A DNA stretch of 64,000 nt from Acidobacteriota bacterium (GTDB lineage: Bacteria; Acidobacteriota; Holophagae; Holophagales; Holophagaceae): assembly GCA_021794095.1 (NCBI GenBank), contig JAJYRN010000001.1, forward strand, positions 186,001 to 250,000. Reading direction: 5' to 3'. The position numbers and the translations under genes are program-made. A model generated the notes under the pieces. That model was not told where the DNA came from. It made no database searches and worked only from the letters and a program-made list of their open reading frames with translations. Below are positions 26,711-34,000 of this stretch, piece by piece. Numbering within the stretch: the first letter of the stretch is position 1; every line of letters begins with the position of its first letter.

Positions 26711-27013
26711 TCAGGCCAGCACGTCGAGCCGTGCGCCGAGGGTCGTGCTGCGGGAAGCGGCGGTTCCCTGCGTGAACGGCTGGAGGTACGACGGCCGGGT
26801 GGAAGCCTGCGCCGTGCGCCCATCCGCCTCCTGGGACCGGAACCGGCCTACCGGAGCCGAGGTGCCCTGCGAGGCATTGGATGGGGAGGACGGGATCAGC
26901 CGGAGCGGATTACCGACGAACACCGGCCCAAGAGCCTTGGGATAGGTCGGCTGCCGGTCGGGTTGCACCGGATAGAGCGGCAGCATCGCTTTGGAATCCA
27001 GGCTGATGGCCAC
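26711..27013 (-). CDS. Small low-complexity protein, unknown
   Basis: A 100-residue frame starting at GTG 27013, five bases after GGAGG. The product is rich in Ser, Pro, Gln and Arg, has no membrane helix, and ends GARLDVLA. It is convergent with the TPR gene, with one base between the stops. A good ribosome site and the absence of any alternative gene make it likely real, but no family is recognised. Confidence 0.55.
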   Translation of the reverse strand: MAISLDSKAMLPLYPVQPDRQPTYPKALGPVFVGNPLRLIPSSPSNASQGTSAPVGRFRSQEADGRTAQASTRPSYLQPFTQGTAASRSTTLGARLDVLA

Positions 27014-27082
27014 ACCCGCCTCCGAATCCTAAGATGCAATCTCAATTAATCCGCGCAAGAGGCAAAGGCTACCTTGTACATG

Positions 27083-27112
27083 CCGGGAGCGGAGTAAAAA
27101 CCCCGCTCCCGG
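27083..27112 (-). terminator. Hairpin after the LVIVD-repeat gene
   Basis: A perfect 10-bp GC-rich stem (27083-27092 with 27103-27112) lies 15 bases past the stop at 27127. The loop holds the only T-rich stretch on the transcribed strand. It is probably the transcript end. Confidence 0.65.
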
Positions 27113-27126
27113 AGCAGATCCAGAGG

Positions 27127-30100
27127 CTATTTGAAACTGAGCAGACCCGCGCTGCCATCGGCCACGAACAATCGGCCGTTGGCGATGGTGACAGCGGTGC
27201 ATTCGCCCACCGTGGGCGCAACCCCCGCCAGGACCGGCGTGAGGGGGTCGGTCCAGTCAATCTTCAGGAGGCCGGCCTCCGCGAAGGCCACGTAGAACGT
27301 GAGCCGCCCGTTGAGGAGGGTGTAGTCCATCTTCACCGCGCCGCCGGCCCAGGCCTCGTAGCCGGGAACCAGTTGGAGCTTGAAGCGGCTGACGGCCACG
27401 GGCCGGTAATCGTAGACCAGGGTTCCGTCCGTGTTCTTGCTCCAGACGCTCGTGGGGTCCACACCCGCGGGGAGCGGGGCGATGAGGTCCACCAGGCTGT
27501 AGCAGACCACCCCGAAGCTGTCGTAGCTGAAGTAGGCGTGGTCGCCCACGACCTTGACGTCCACGGACTGCCCATCGGCGGCACCGACCTTGTCCTCCTC
27601 GATCTTGATGGGCTCGAAGACCTTCACGAGCTTCAGGCTCTGGAGGTTGGTGACATCCACCACCCCGACGCCCCGGGGCCCGGCGGCAACGAAGGCATAG
27701 GAGGATCCGGTGGCGGGATCGGTCCACAGGGCGAGGCCCGAGGCGGTCCCGAGGGAGGGCTTGTTCTTGCCGCCGCCGATGTTGGCGACCACGAATCCGC
27801 TGCCCATGACCGTCGGATCCTTGGTCATGTCGTAGATCGTGAGGCCATTGCTGCCATCCGCCGTGAAGGCGAGGTCGCCCTTGATCTCCACGTCGTAGGA
27901 ATGGTCCTGGTACTGGATCCCCTTCACGGTCCCGGAGAGGCCGTTGTGCTCGAAGAGGTCGGTGAGTTTCAGCGGGAGCAGGAGGGGCGCTCCCACCGCG
28001 CCGAGGCCGGCTTCGACCTTCGACACGTCCACCCGCCGGAGACCGAGGCTGGAGCTGTTCGACCAGGCGATCTGGTGGACAGGATCGAAGACGACGTTGG
28101 CCGCATGGGAGGCGGGATAGATGGTCACGCCGCCCACGGTCTCGGGGTACTCGTCCTGCAGGGTGTTGGCCACCAGATGGAACGCATCCGTCGGATAGCC
28201 CTCGTCATCCACAGTCTTCCAGGCGGAGATCCCGTGGGGTCCGTCGGCGTGGTAGACGTAGTTGCCCGAGGCCGCGAGGCCCACGGAATGGCCGATGGAG
28301 ATGGCCTGTCCCGCCGTGCCGTCCACCTGGGCGCCGATCTCGTCGGTGGTGGGGAAATAGACCGGCACCGCGTAGCGCTCCGCCATGGTGGGGGCCGCGA
28401 GGTTGACGATGTCCACGAAGTTGAAGCCGCCGGCCGCCGAACAGGCCAGGAGATCCACGTTCCCGGCGCTGGCCAGGTTCAGGGTGTCCATCAGCAGGAG
28501 GCGGTTGCCGTGGCCATTGATCTCCGTGGTCACCAGCAGGCAGGGTGACTGGTACATCCACTTGGGCATGGATTCGTTGTCCAGGGGATCCCAGGCCGCC
28601 ATGTCATAAGAGGTGACGAATTCGGTATCCGGGAAATGGTTCCCCAGGATGCCGTCCGTGTCGTTGTTGTAGGTTCCCGCGGGGCCTTTCCAGCCCGTCT
28701 CGGGATGGTCGGCATGCTCCACGATCACGAGACCCGCGAAGTGGTCGGTCAGGAAGGCGAAGTCGCCGCGGATCTTGACGTCAATGACGCCGGAATCCTT
28801 CAGCATCCCGGCCCCGTAGTAGGGGAGGATGCTCTGGGACTGGGTGCCCGTGATCTTGTCGGGACCGTTGGCGGGCACCGCGGGCACGTAGCCCAGGTAG
28901 CGGGCGCTGAGGAAGGAAGCCGCGGTCGCCCCTTCGTGGCCCGTGATGTCCACGGCCACGAGGCCACCCAGCGAGTAGGCGATGTAGGCGATGGTCCGCC
29001 CATTGAACTCGGCGATGTCCAGGCCCTGGGCCTTGTAGTAGTACTTGCCGTAGCGGTCGAAGTCGGCCCACGGCGTGGGGGCGGCCACTTCGTTCCGCAT
29101 CACCTGCGCCAGCTCGAAGTTCGTCTGGCGGTAGTCGGGCATGCCCGTGAAGGCGTCCACGAAGGGCTCGCCCGTCACCGGATCCTTCTGCACGACCTGG
29201 CGGACATCCATGTCAATGAACCAGTCCTCCTTCACCGTAGGGTCCGTGTAGAGGTTGTAGCGGCCCACCTGCTCCAGCGTGGCCGGGTCGAAGATCCCGA
29301 GGCCCAGCTCCTGCATGCAGACGAAGAGGCGCCCGCCGTAGAGCTTGAGGTCCACCGGCCCACCCCAGGGGTTCTCACCGGCGTACTGCAGGATGAACGC
29401 CTCCTGATCCACCTTGAGCGTTCCATCGGCTTCCAGGACGGGCCCGCCGGCGCCCAGCAGATTCGTCAGGGCTGTCTTGTGGATGCCGTACTCCAGATCG
29501 GCGATGTAGAGCGTGGTCCCGTCGGTCTCGAGGGCGGTCACCGGCGCCTGGACGCTGGAGATGATATTCCCCGCGAGGATGTCACCGCCGCCTTCCGTGA
29601 AGGTGATGCCCTCCTGGTCGTAGTTGAGCTTCACCTGGAAGAGCTGCCGGGGCGCGGTGGGATCCGTGACATCCACTCCCACGATCCCTTCGGTGCCGGT
29701 GGCGAGCAGGGCAATCCGCTGGCCGTTGGACACGACGAGATCAATGTCATGGATGAACCCGGGCACGTAGATGGAAGAGAGCGCGCCCTTCACCATCCCG
29801 ATGGGCGTGAGGCAGAGACGGCTGCCGATGTTGAACACCGTCCATTCCACCTCCCCATTCATGAATTTCTGGGCGGCCGTGGTGGAGCCCCCGATCTGGA
29901 CGTTGGCGCCCAGCACCGGCTTCATGTCCACCGGCTGCACGAAGACGCTCACCTCCCGCGAGGAGGCGATCTGATCCTCCCCGGTGACGGTCAGGCGGAA
30001 GACCAGTTCGGTATCCACCGCCACCTCGAGCGCCAGCACGTCCGCGGTCGCTGCGGCGGCGCCCGAGGCACTCAGAGGCACCTTGGGGCCTTTCATCTGG

Positions 30101-30804
30101 GTCCACTGCCAGGAGGCGATGCCGCTGGCCACGTCAGCAGCCAGGGCCACGGACGGCACCGAGCCCTCGGCGAACGTCGCGGGCGTGGCCGACAGCGTGT
30201 TGATCTTGGGCACATCCGGTACCAAGGCGACATCCAGCGTGGCTGACATTCCGGCGAGGACCGTCACGGGCCGCGTGGCCGTCACGTAGCCGGCCTTGGC
30301 CACGGTCACGGTGTAGGAACCCGCCGTGAGGCTGGAGAAGAAGTAGTGTCCCACGCCATCCGTAAAAGCCTGGCTGGTGCCGGGCGACAGGTTCACGGCG
30401 GCGCCCTCCAGCGGCGCGCCGCTGACGCTGTGAGTGATGGTCCCCGCCAGGGCGCCCTGGGTGACGATGGACTTGGAGAGCGCGAAATCGAGTTTCGTCA
30501 GTCTCCTTGTATTGACAGTGACTGTCTTGTTTGAGGGCAGGTAGCCCGTCGCCGTGCAGGACACCGTGTAGGTGGCACTGGAGAGCGACAGGGTGTAGGT
30601 GCCGGAAGAGCTGGACACGGCGGTGTAGGTGTCTCCCGCCGTTCCAATGGCGGTGACCTGGGCTCCGGGTATGGCCGTCCGGCCGCCCGCGAGGGTGACC
30701 TTTCCGGCGAGGGTTCCTGCCACGAGGAGGGAGGCTCCGGCCAGGAGCCACACTCCGAGGGTGAGGCGCAGGAAGAAGGTGAGGCGTTTGATCAGTGCTC
30801 GCAT
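27127..30804 (-). CDS. Large secreted LVIVD-repeat beta-propeller protein
   Basis: A 1225-residue exported protein with AAGGAGGT before ATG 30804. The signal peptide covers about residues 1-30. Two carboxypeptidase-regulatory-like domains follow (about 30-110 and 115-195, the second with YTVTVAKAGYVTAT). An Ig-like segment comes next. From about residue 330 a long series of LVIVD-type repeats includes GIVGVDVTDPTAPRQ, GLVIVEHADHPETG and GVGVVDVTNLQSLKLV. Such repeats build beta-propellers on cell surfaces. It shares its upstream element with the secreted protein at 31862-33541. Ligand and attachment are unknown; no sorting signal is visible at the C-terminus. Confidence 0.88.
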   Translation of the reverse strand: MRALIKRLTFFLRLTLGVWLLAGASLLVAGTLAGKVTLAGGRTAIPGAQVTAIGTAGDTYTAVSSSSGTYTLSLSSATYTVSCTATGYLPSNKTVTVNTRRLTKLDFALSKSIVTQGALAGTITHSVSGAPLEGAAVNLSPGTSQAFTDGVGHYFFSSLTAGSYTVTVAKAGYVTATRPVTVLAGMSATLDVALVPDVPKINTLSATPATFAEGSVPSVALAADVASGIASWQWTQMKGPKVPLSASGAAAATADVLALEVAVDTELVFRLTVTGEDQIASSREVSVFVQPVDMKPVLGANVQIGGSTTAAQKFMNGEVEWTVFNIGSRLCLTPIGMVKGALSSIYVPGFIHDIDLVVSNGQRIALLATGTEGIVGVDVTDPTAPRQLFQVKLNYDQEGITFTEGGGDILAGNIISSVQAPVTALETDGTTLYIADLEYGIHKTALTNLLGAGGPVLEADGTLKVDQEAFILQYAGENPWGGPVDLKLYGGRLFVCMQELGLGIFDPATLEQVGRYNLYTDPTVKEDWFIDMDVRQVVQKDPVTGEPFVDAFTGMPDYRQTNFELAQVMRNEVAAPTPWADFDRYGKYYYKAQGLDIAEFNGRTIAYIAYSLGGLVAVDITGHEGATAASFLSARYLGYVPAVPANGPDKITGTQSQSILPYYGAGMLKDSGVIDVKIRGDFAFLTDHFAGLVIVEHADHPETGWKGPAGTYNNDTDGILGNHFPDTEFVTSYDMAAWDPLDNESMPKWMYQSPCLLVTTEINGHGNRLLLMDTLNLASAGNVDLLACSAAGGFNFVDIVNLAAPTMAERYAVPVYFPTTDEIGAQVDGTAGQAISIGHSVGLAASGNYVYHADGPHGISAWKTVDDEGYPTDAFHLVANTLQDEYPETVGGVTIYPASHAANVVFDPVHQIAWSNSSSLGLRRVDVSKVEAGLGAVGAPLLLPLKLTDLFEHNGLSGTVKGIQYQDHSYDVEIKGDLAFTADGSNGLTIYDMTKDPTVMGSGFVVANIGGGKNKPSLGTASGLALWTDPATGSSYAFVAAGPRGVGVVDVTNLQSLKLVKVFEPIKIEEDKVGAADGQSVDVKVVGDHAYFSYDSFGVVCYSLVDLIAPLPAGVDPTSVWSKNTDGTLVYDYRPVAVSRFKLQLVPGYEAWAGGAVKMDYTLLNGRLTFYVAFAEAGLLKIDWTDPLTPVLAGVAPTVGECTAVTIANGRLFVADGSAGLLSFK

Positions 30805-30978
30805 GGGTACCTCCTTGGGGTGTGACCTGCGATCCGATGCCAATGCCCGGTGCTCTCCTCGCGGCCACGCCCCGGCACCCGGCGGACGCCGCCCGTCGGC
30901 GGTACGGGAGAATGTCCCCGTGTGCGTCGTCGCTGCGCTACCGCCTGAGTCTCGGCCATGGGTCACCGCTTCCCTGGA
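30805..30978 (-). promoter_or_regulatory. Structured leader of the LVIVD-repeat gene
   Basis: The 318-base gap to bioD holds this leader and the conserved element beyond it. On the minus strand it can fold: 30898-30908 pairs with 30917-30920 and 30939-30945 as a nested stem, and 30881-30893 is a GGCGG/CCGCC triloop hairpin. It shares short landmarks (ACCCATGG, CACACGG, CGCCGACGGG) in the same order with the leader at 33542-33791. No known riboswitch consensus is met. Confidence 0.5.
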
Positions 30979-31085
30979 GAGGTGAGCGAGTCAACCATCG
31001 GCCCATTGGATCTGTCCATTAAAATGATTAAATAATGCCTTTTTTTTCAATAGACTTTCACGTCTTACTTACACTGAGACAGCGT
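30979..31085 (-). promoter_or_regulatory. Conserved ~108-bp upstream element, copy 1
   Basis: About three quarters of positions match 33792-33899, far above the flanks. Fixed blocks include GAGGTGAGCGAGTCAACCA, an AATGCC followed by exactly eight T, and AACTTACA-like sequence. Read toward the secreted-protein gene it contains TTGAAA preceding an A tract, and TCATTT 17 bases later in both copies. It probably holds a promoter and its upstream activation site. Confidence 0.7.
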
Positions 31086-31122
31086 TCACGTACTGCCATC
31101 ATCATCCTGCGATGCTGAATCC

Positions 31123-31800
31123 ATGTTGAATCTCGCGACCCTTCCCAGTCCCCTGTGGGTGCTCGGCACCGGCACCGGCGTCGGCAAGACGCAGGTGGCG
31201 GGACGCATCGCGCGGGCCTGGTCCGCCTGGGCGCCGGTGGCCTACCGGAAGCCCTTCCAGACCGGCGTGGACCGGGCGGATCATCCGGAGGCCGATGCCA
31301 CTGCGGTGGCGGGTCCGGGCATCAGCGCCGAAAGCCATGTCCTCCTCCGGGCGCCGCTCTCGCCGCTGGCCGCGGCCCTCCGCGAAGGCCGCAGTCTCGA
31401 CCTGGATGCCACTGCCGCCTGGTGCCGCCGCCCCGCCGAAGGACGGATCCTGCTGGAGGGCGTGGGCGGGCTGATGGTGCCCCTGGCGCCACGGATCCAC
31501 TTCCTGGCCTGGGCCTCGAACTGGGACGCCGCCCCGGCGGCCGCTGTGCCAGGCAGCGCCTCCGGCGCCTGCCGGCGCCCCGCGGACCAGGATCGCATCC
31601 CCTGCGTGCTGGTGGCTCTGGCTGGCCTCGGCACCCTCAACCACACCCTGCTGTCCGCCGAGGCCCTCATGCTGCGGGGCTGGCGCATCGAGGCCGTGAT
31701 CCTGAATCCCGGCGCGGATCATACCGATGCCGCCACCGCCGAGGAGAACGCCACGCTCCTGCGGACCTTCCTGCCCGTGCCGGTGGAGGTGCTGGACTGA
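31123..31800 (+). CDS. bioD: ATP-dependent dethiobiotin synthetase
   Basis: This enzyme closes the ureido ring of dethiobiotin from 7,8-diaminopelargonate and CO2. The 225-residue protein has a Walker A (GTGTGVGKT), the substrate lysine in YRKPFQTG, EGVGGLMVPL, and GLGTLNHTLLSAEAL. Between the last two lies an unusual insert of about 20 residues rich in Ala, Gly, Ser and Cys, encoded around a GGCGCC-tgcc-GGCGCC palindrome at 31564-31579. The frame is intact through it. The ATG at 31123 has no good ribosome site. Confidence 0.9.
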   Translation: MLNLATLPSPLWVLGTGTGVGKTQVAGRIARAWSAWAPVAYRKPFQTGVDRADHPEADATAVAGPGISAESHVLLRAPLSPLAAALREGRSLDLDATAAWCRRPAEGRILLEGVGGLMVPLAPRIHFLAWASNWDAAPAAAVPGSASGACRRPADQDRIPCVLVALAGLGTLNHTLLSAEALMLRGWRIEAVILNPGADHTDAATAEENATLLRTFLPVPVEVLD

Positions 31801-31817
31801 CCTCCCCCGACACAGGC

Positions 31818-31840
31818 GGGCCGGCGCAAGAGGCCGGCCC
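31818..31840. terminator. Hairpin between convergent genes
   Basis: A perfect 8-bp GGGCCGGC/GCCGGCCC stem with a 7-base loop separates bioD from the convergent secreted-protein gene. It has no T run; a two-way termination role is inferred from position. Confidence 0.55.
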
Positions 31841-31861
31841 ACCCGGTCGTACCCAGCCCTC

Positions 31862-33541
31862 CTACAGATCATTCGGGACCGTGGTCAGATAGACACCCGC
31901 CCAACCCGCGGCTTCGGTCGCCATGGTCACGGTGACAACCAGCGCCTTGCCGCGGAAGCCATCCCGCTCCAGACCCATGGCCGTCACGGGGAGGTGATCG
32001 CCGGTGAGCGGATCCACTGCGGTGGGATCAATCAGGGTGCCGTCCATGCCGCTCGTGACGATGGGCGCGAAGACCGAGCTGGTCGGACCCACCTTGCGCA
32101 GGTAGAGGCCGTCCACGACATCCAGGTAGGCCCCGTCCACGGCCAGGCCCTTGCGAGCCTTGAAGGCTACATGCGCGTTCGAGTCGAAGAGGCTGCCATC
32201 CACCCGTCCGGATAAGGCGACGAAGGAGGCCGAGCGCCAGCGGGCTGGTTCGCCGGATTCATCGGAACTCCCGGTGCCGGGGACGAGACCGGAGAAGTTC
32301 CAGTAGACGAAATCGTCGAAGTCCGTCGGCGTCTTGGCCACCACCCGCGTGCTTCCCGTGAGGATGTCATGGACGAAGATGCCCTGGTGCACCGGCACGG
32401 TGGTCGCGTACCCATTCGGGTACTGCGCTTGACAGAACGCGAGCACATCCTTGTTCCCATCCGTGGGGCACTGGAGCGTGAGGGCCTTGGTCTCGGGTCC
32501 CCAGGCGCCCCAGAAGGCCACGAACCGACCGTCGAAGGAGAGCCCCTCGCCCAGTTTGTTGAACCCCACGCCCTTGGCCTCGCCCGGCACCTGGCCGCCG
32601 ATCTTCACGAGCGGGAGCAGGGGGGGTTTCGCCCAGAGCATGGGCGCCACGTAGATGCCGCCCTTCGTCGGGTTGTCCTCATTATCGAAGCCGGCGAACA
32701 CCGCCAGGTAGCCCGCGGCGCTCGGCGGGGCCGTCGAACCGAACTTGACCTTGGTGCCCGGGATGGTGCAGTCGGTATCCGCGATGAGGGTCACGGCCTT
32801 CGTGCCGCCGGAGGGGCCGACCGTGGAGCCGTCCGCCAGGGGGATGGCCGCGTTCTTCAGGTTCCGGAAGTACACGCCGGTCTTGCTGAGGGTGGCGCCC
32901 GGCGTGACGGGATCCGGCAGGGTGAAGTTGCCCTTGAACACGAGCGTCGCGCCATTGCTGACGGCCGGGGAGCCCGGGAACACATCGAACTTCACGCCGG
33001 CATGACCGGGCACTGCGTAGAACCCGAAGTCGGGCACGAGGCCCAGGTTGCTGGCTCCGGCAATGAGGTTCCCGAAGGGATTGGTGTAGATGCCGGCGGT
33101 GCCCGCCCGCGTTTCCGTGATCCCGTCCGGCAGCAGGTATTTCCAGGACGGCTGGTGGTTCGCCCGGGACGCCACGGTCTTCGTGAACATGTCAATCCGC
33201 GGGATGGAGGGCGGTTCCACGAAGGTGGATTCGAGGTTGTTCGGGTTGGGTACGAGTGTGGTGCGGTCGAAGAGGGTGACCAGGGGCGTGCCCAGGGCCA
33301 TGTCGCGCAGGAACACGCCATGGGCGGGCTCCCCGGTCGTCCCGCCCTTGCTGCGGGCGCGGATCACCACCAGCCGGTTCACGTTCACGGAAGGCTGGTT
33401 GTAGCTGTTGAAGGTCCGGGTGTCGCCGGGCACGGTGTCGCCGTTGTTCACCACGGTCTGCCAGGCGAAAGGAGGCGCGCCCAGGGCCAGTGTCGCGGTG
33501 CCCAGGGTCAGGAGGAGGGTTCTCAAACCAAGTGTGCACAT
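31862..33541 (-). CDS. Secreted protein, DUF7453-like
   Basis: A 559-residue exported protein. ATG 33541 follows TGGAG by eight bases and opens a signal peptide (MCTLGLRTLLLTLGTATLALG). The mature chain has repeats alternating a short strand pair with phrases such as NGDTVPG, GVFLRDMALG, GVYFRNL, GIYVAPML and GIFVHDILTG, as in DUF7453-type propeller-like secreted proteins. I assign that family from pattern memory only. It has the same upstream element as the LVIVD-repeat gene, so the two are probably co-regulated. No membrane anchor is visible. Confidence 0.8.
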   Translation of the reverse strand: MCTLGLRTLLLTLGTATLALGAPPFAWQTVVNNGDTVPGDTRTFNSYNQPSVNVNRLVVIRARSKGGTTGEPAHGVFLRDMALGTPLVTLFDRTTLVPNPNNLESTFVEPPSIPRIDMFTKTVASRANHQPSWKYLLPDGITETRAGTAGIYTNPFGNLIAGASNLGLVPDFGFYAVPGHAGVKFDVFPGSPAVSNGATLVFKGNFTLPDPVTPGATLSKTGVYFRNLKNAAIPLADGSTVGPSGGTKAVTLIADTDCTIPGTKVKFGSTAPPSAAGYLAVFAGFDNEDNPTKGGIYVAPMLWAKPPLLPLVKIGGQVPGEAKGVGFNKLGEGLSFDGRFVAFWGAWGPETKALTLQCPTDGNKDVLAFCQAQYPNGYATTVPVHQGIFVHDILTGSTRVVAKTPTDFDDFVYWNFSGLVPGTGSSDESGEPARWRSASFVALSGRVDGSLFDSNAHVAFKARKGLAVDGAYLDVVDGLYLRKVGPTSSVFAPIVTSGMDGTLIDPTAVDPLTGDHLPVTAMGLERDGFRGKALVVTVTMATEAAGWAGVYLTTVPNDL

Positions 33542-33791
33542 GCCGAAAACTCCAGGCCCGTACCGGAATGTCCCGATGGGGAGACCGGACCAACCCTCCC
33601 CTCCAGGCAACAGCGACAGACGCTTCCGTGCTCAGGGGCCCCTCAGGAATCCGCGGCCCACCCGTAAAGGAAGCGGCTGGACAGTCCGCTCCGGGGCGAG
33701 GCTCCACCCGTCGGCGAGATACGCGCCGTGTGACCACCGGTTCGTCTGCTTCCGGATGCGCACCATGGGTTCGGCCTGGATTCAAAAGATT
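33542..33791 (-). promoter_or_regulatory. Structured leader of the DUF7453-like gene
   Basis: This and the next element account for most of the 459-base gap to 34001. On the minus strand it carries ACCCATGG, CACACGG and CGCCGACGGG in the same order as the leader at 30805-30978, plus a GCGG/CCGC hairpin. The remaining stretch 33900-34000 shows nothing beyond the start region of the sensor gene. Confidence 0.45.
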
Positions 33792-33899
33792 GAGGTGAGC
33801 GAGTCAACCACCAGCCCCTTGGATCCGTCCATCAAAAATGAACCATCAATGCCTTTTTTTTCAAATGACATGATGGTCTAACTTACATTGCGACAACGT
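33792..33899 (-). promoter_or_regulatory. Conserved ~108-bp upstream element, copy 2
   Basis: This is the second copy of the element at 30979-31085, in the same orientation relative to its secreted-protein gene. The eight-T tract and the 5' block are unchanged. The segment TGAACCATC replaces TGATTAAAT in the middle. Confidence 0.7.
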
Positions 33900-34000
33900 C
33901 TTTGTGTACCCATCTTTGTCTCATCTGAATCCAGCCGGCTCCCGATGAGACGGTTGAACCATCCATCCAGCACGCCTCACCGCTGGCAGGGACGTGACCC

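Noticed and set aside
30805-30978. A c-di-GMP-I (GEMM) riboswitch
   Set aside because: The conserved core around the ligand pocket and the tetraloop-receptor pair are missing. The leader is reported as unassigned.
31500-31620. A frameshift in bioD
   Set aside because: Both flanking motifs are in the same frame with no stop. The extra segment is an in-frame insertion.
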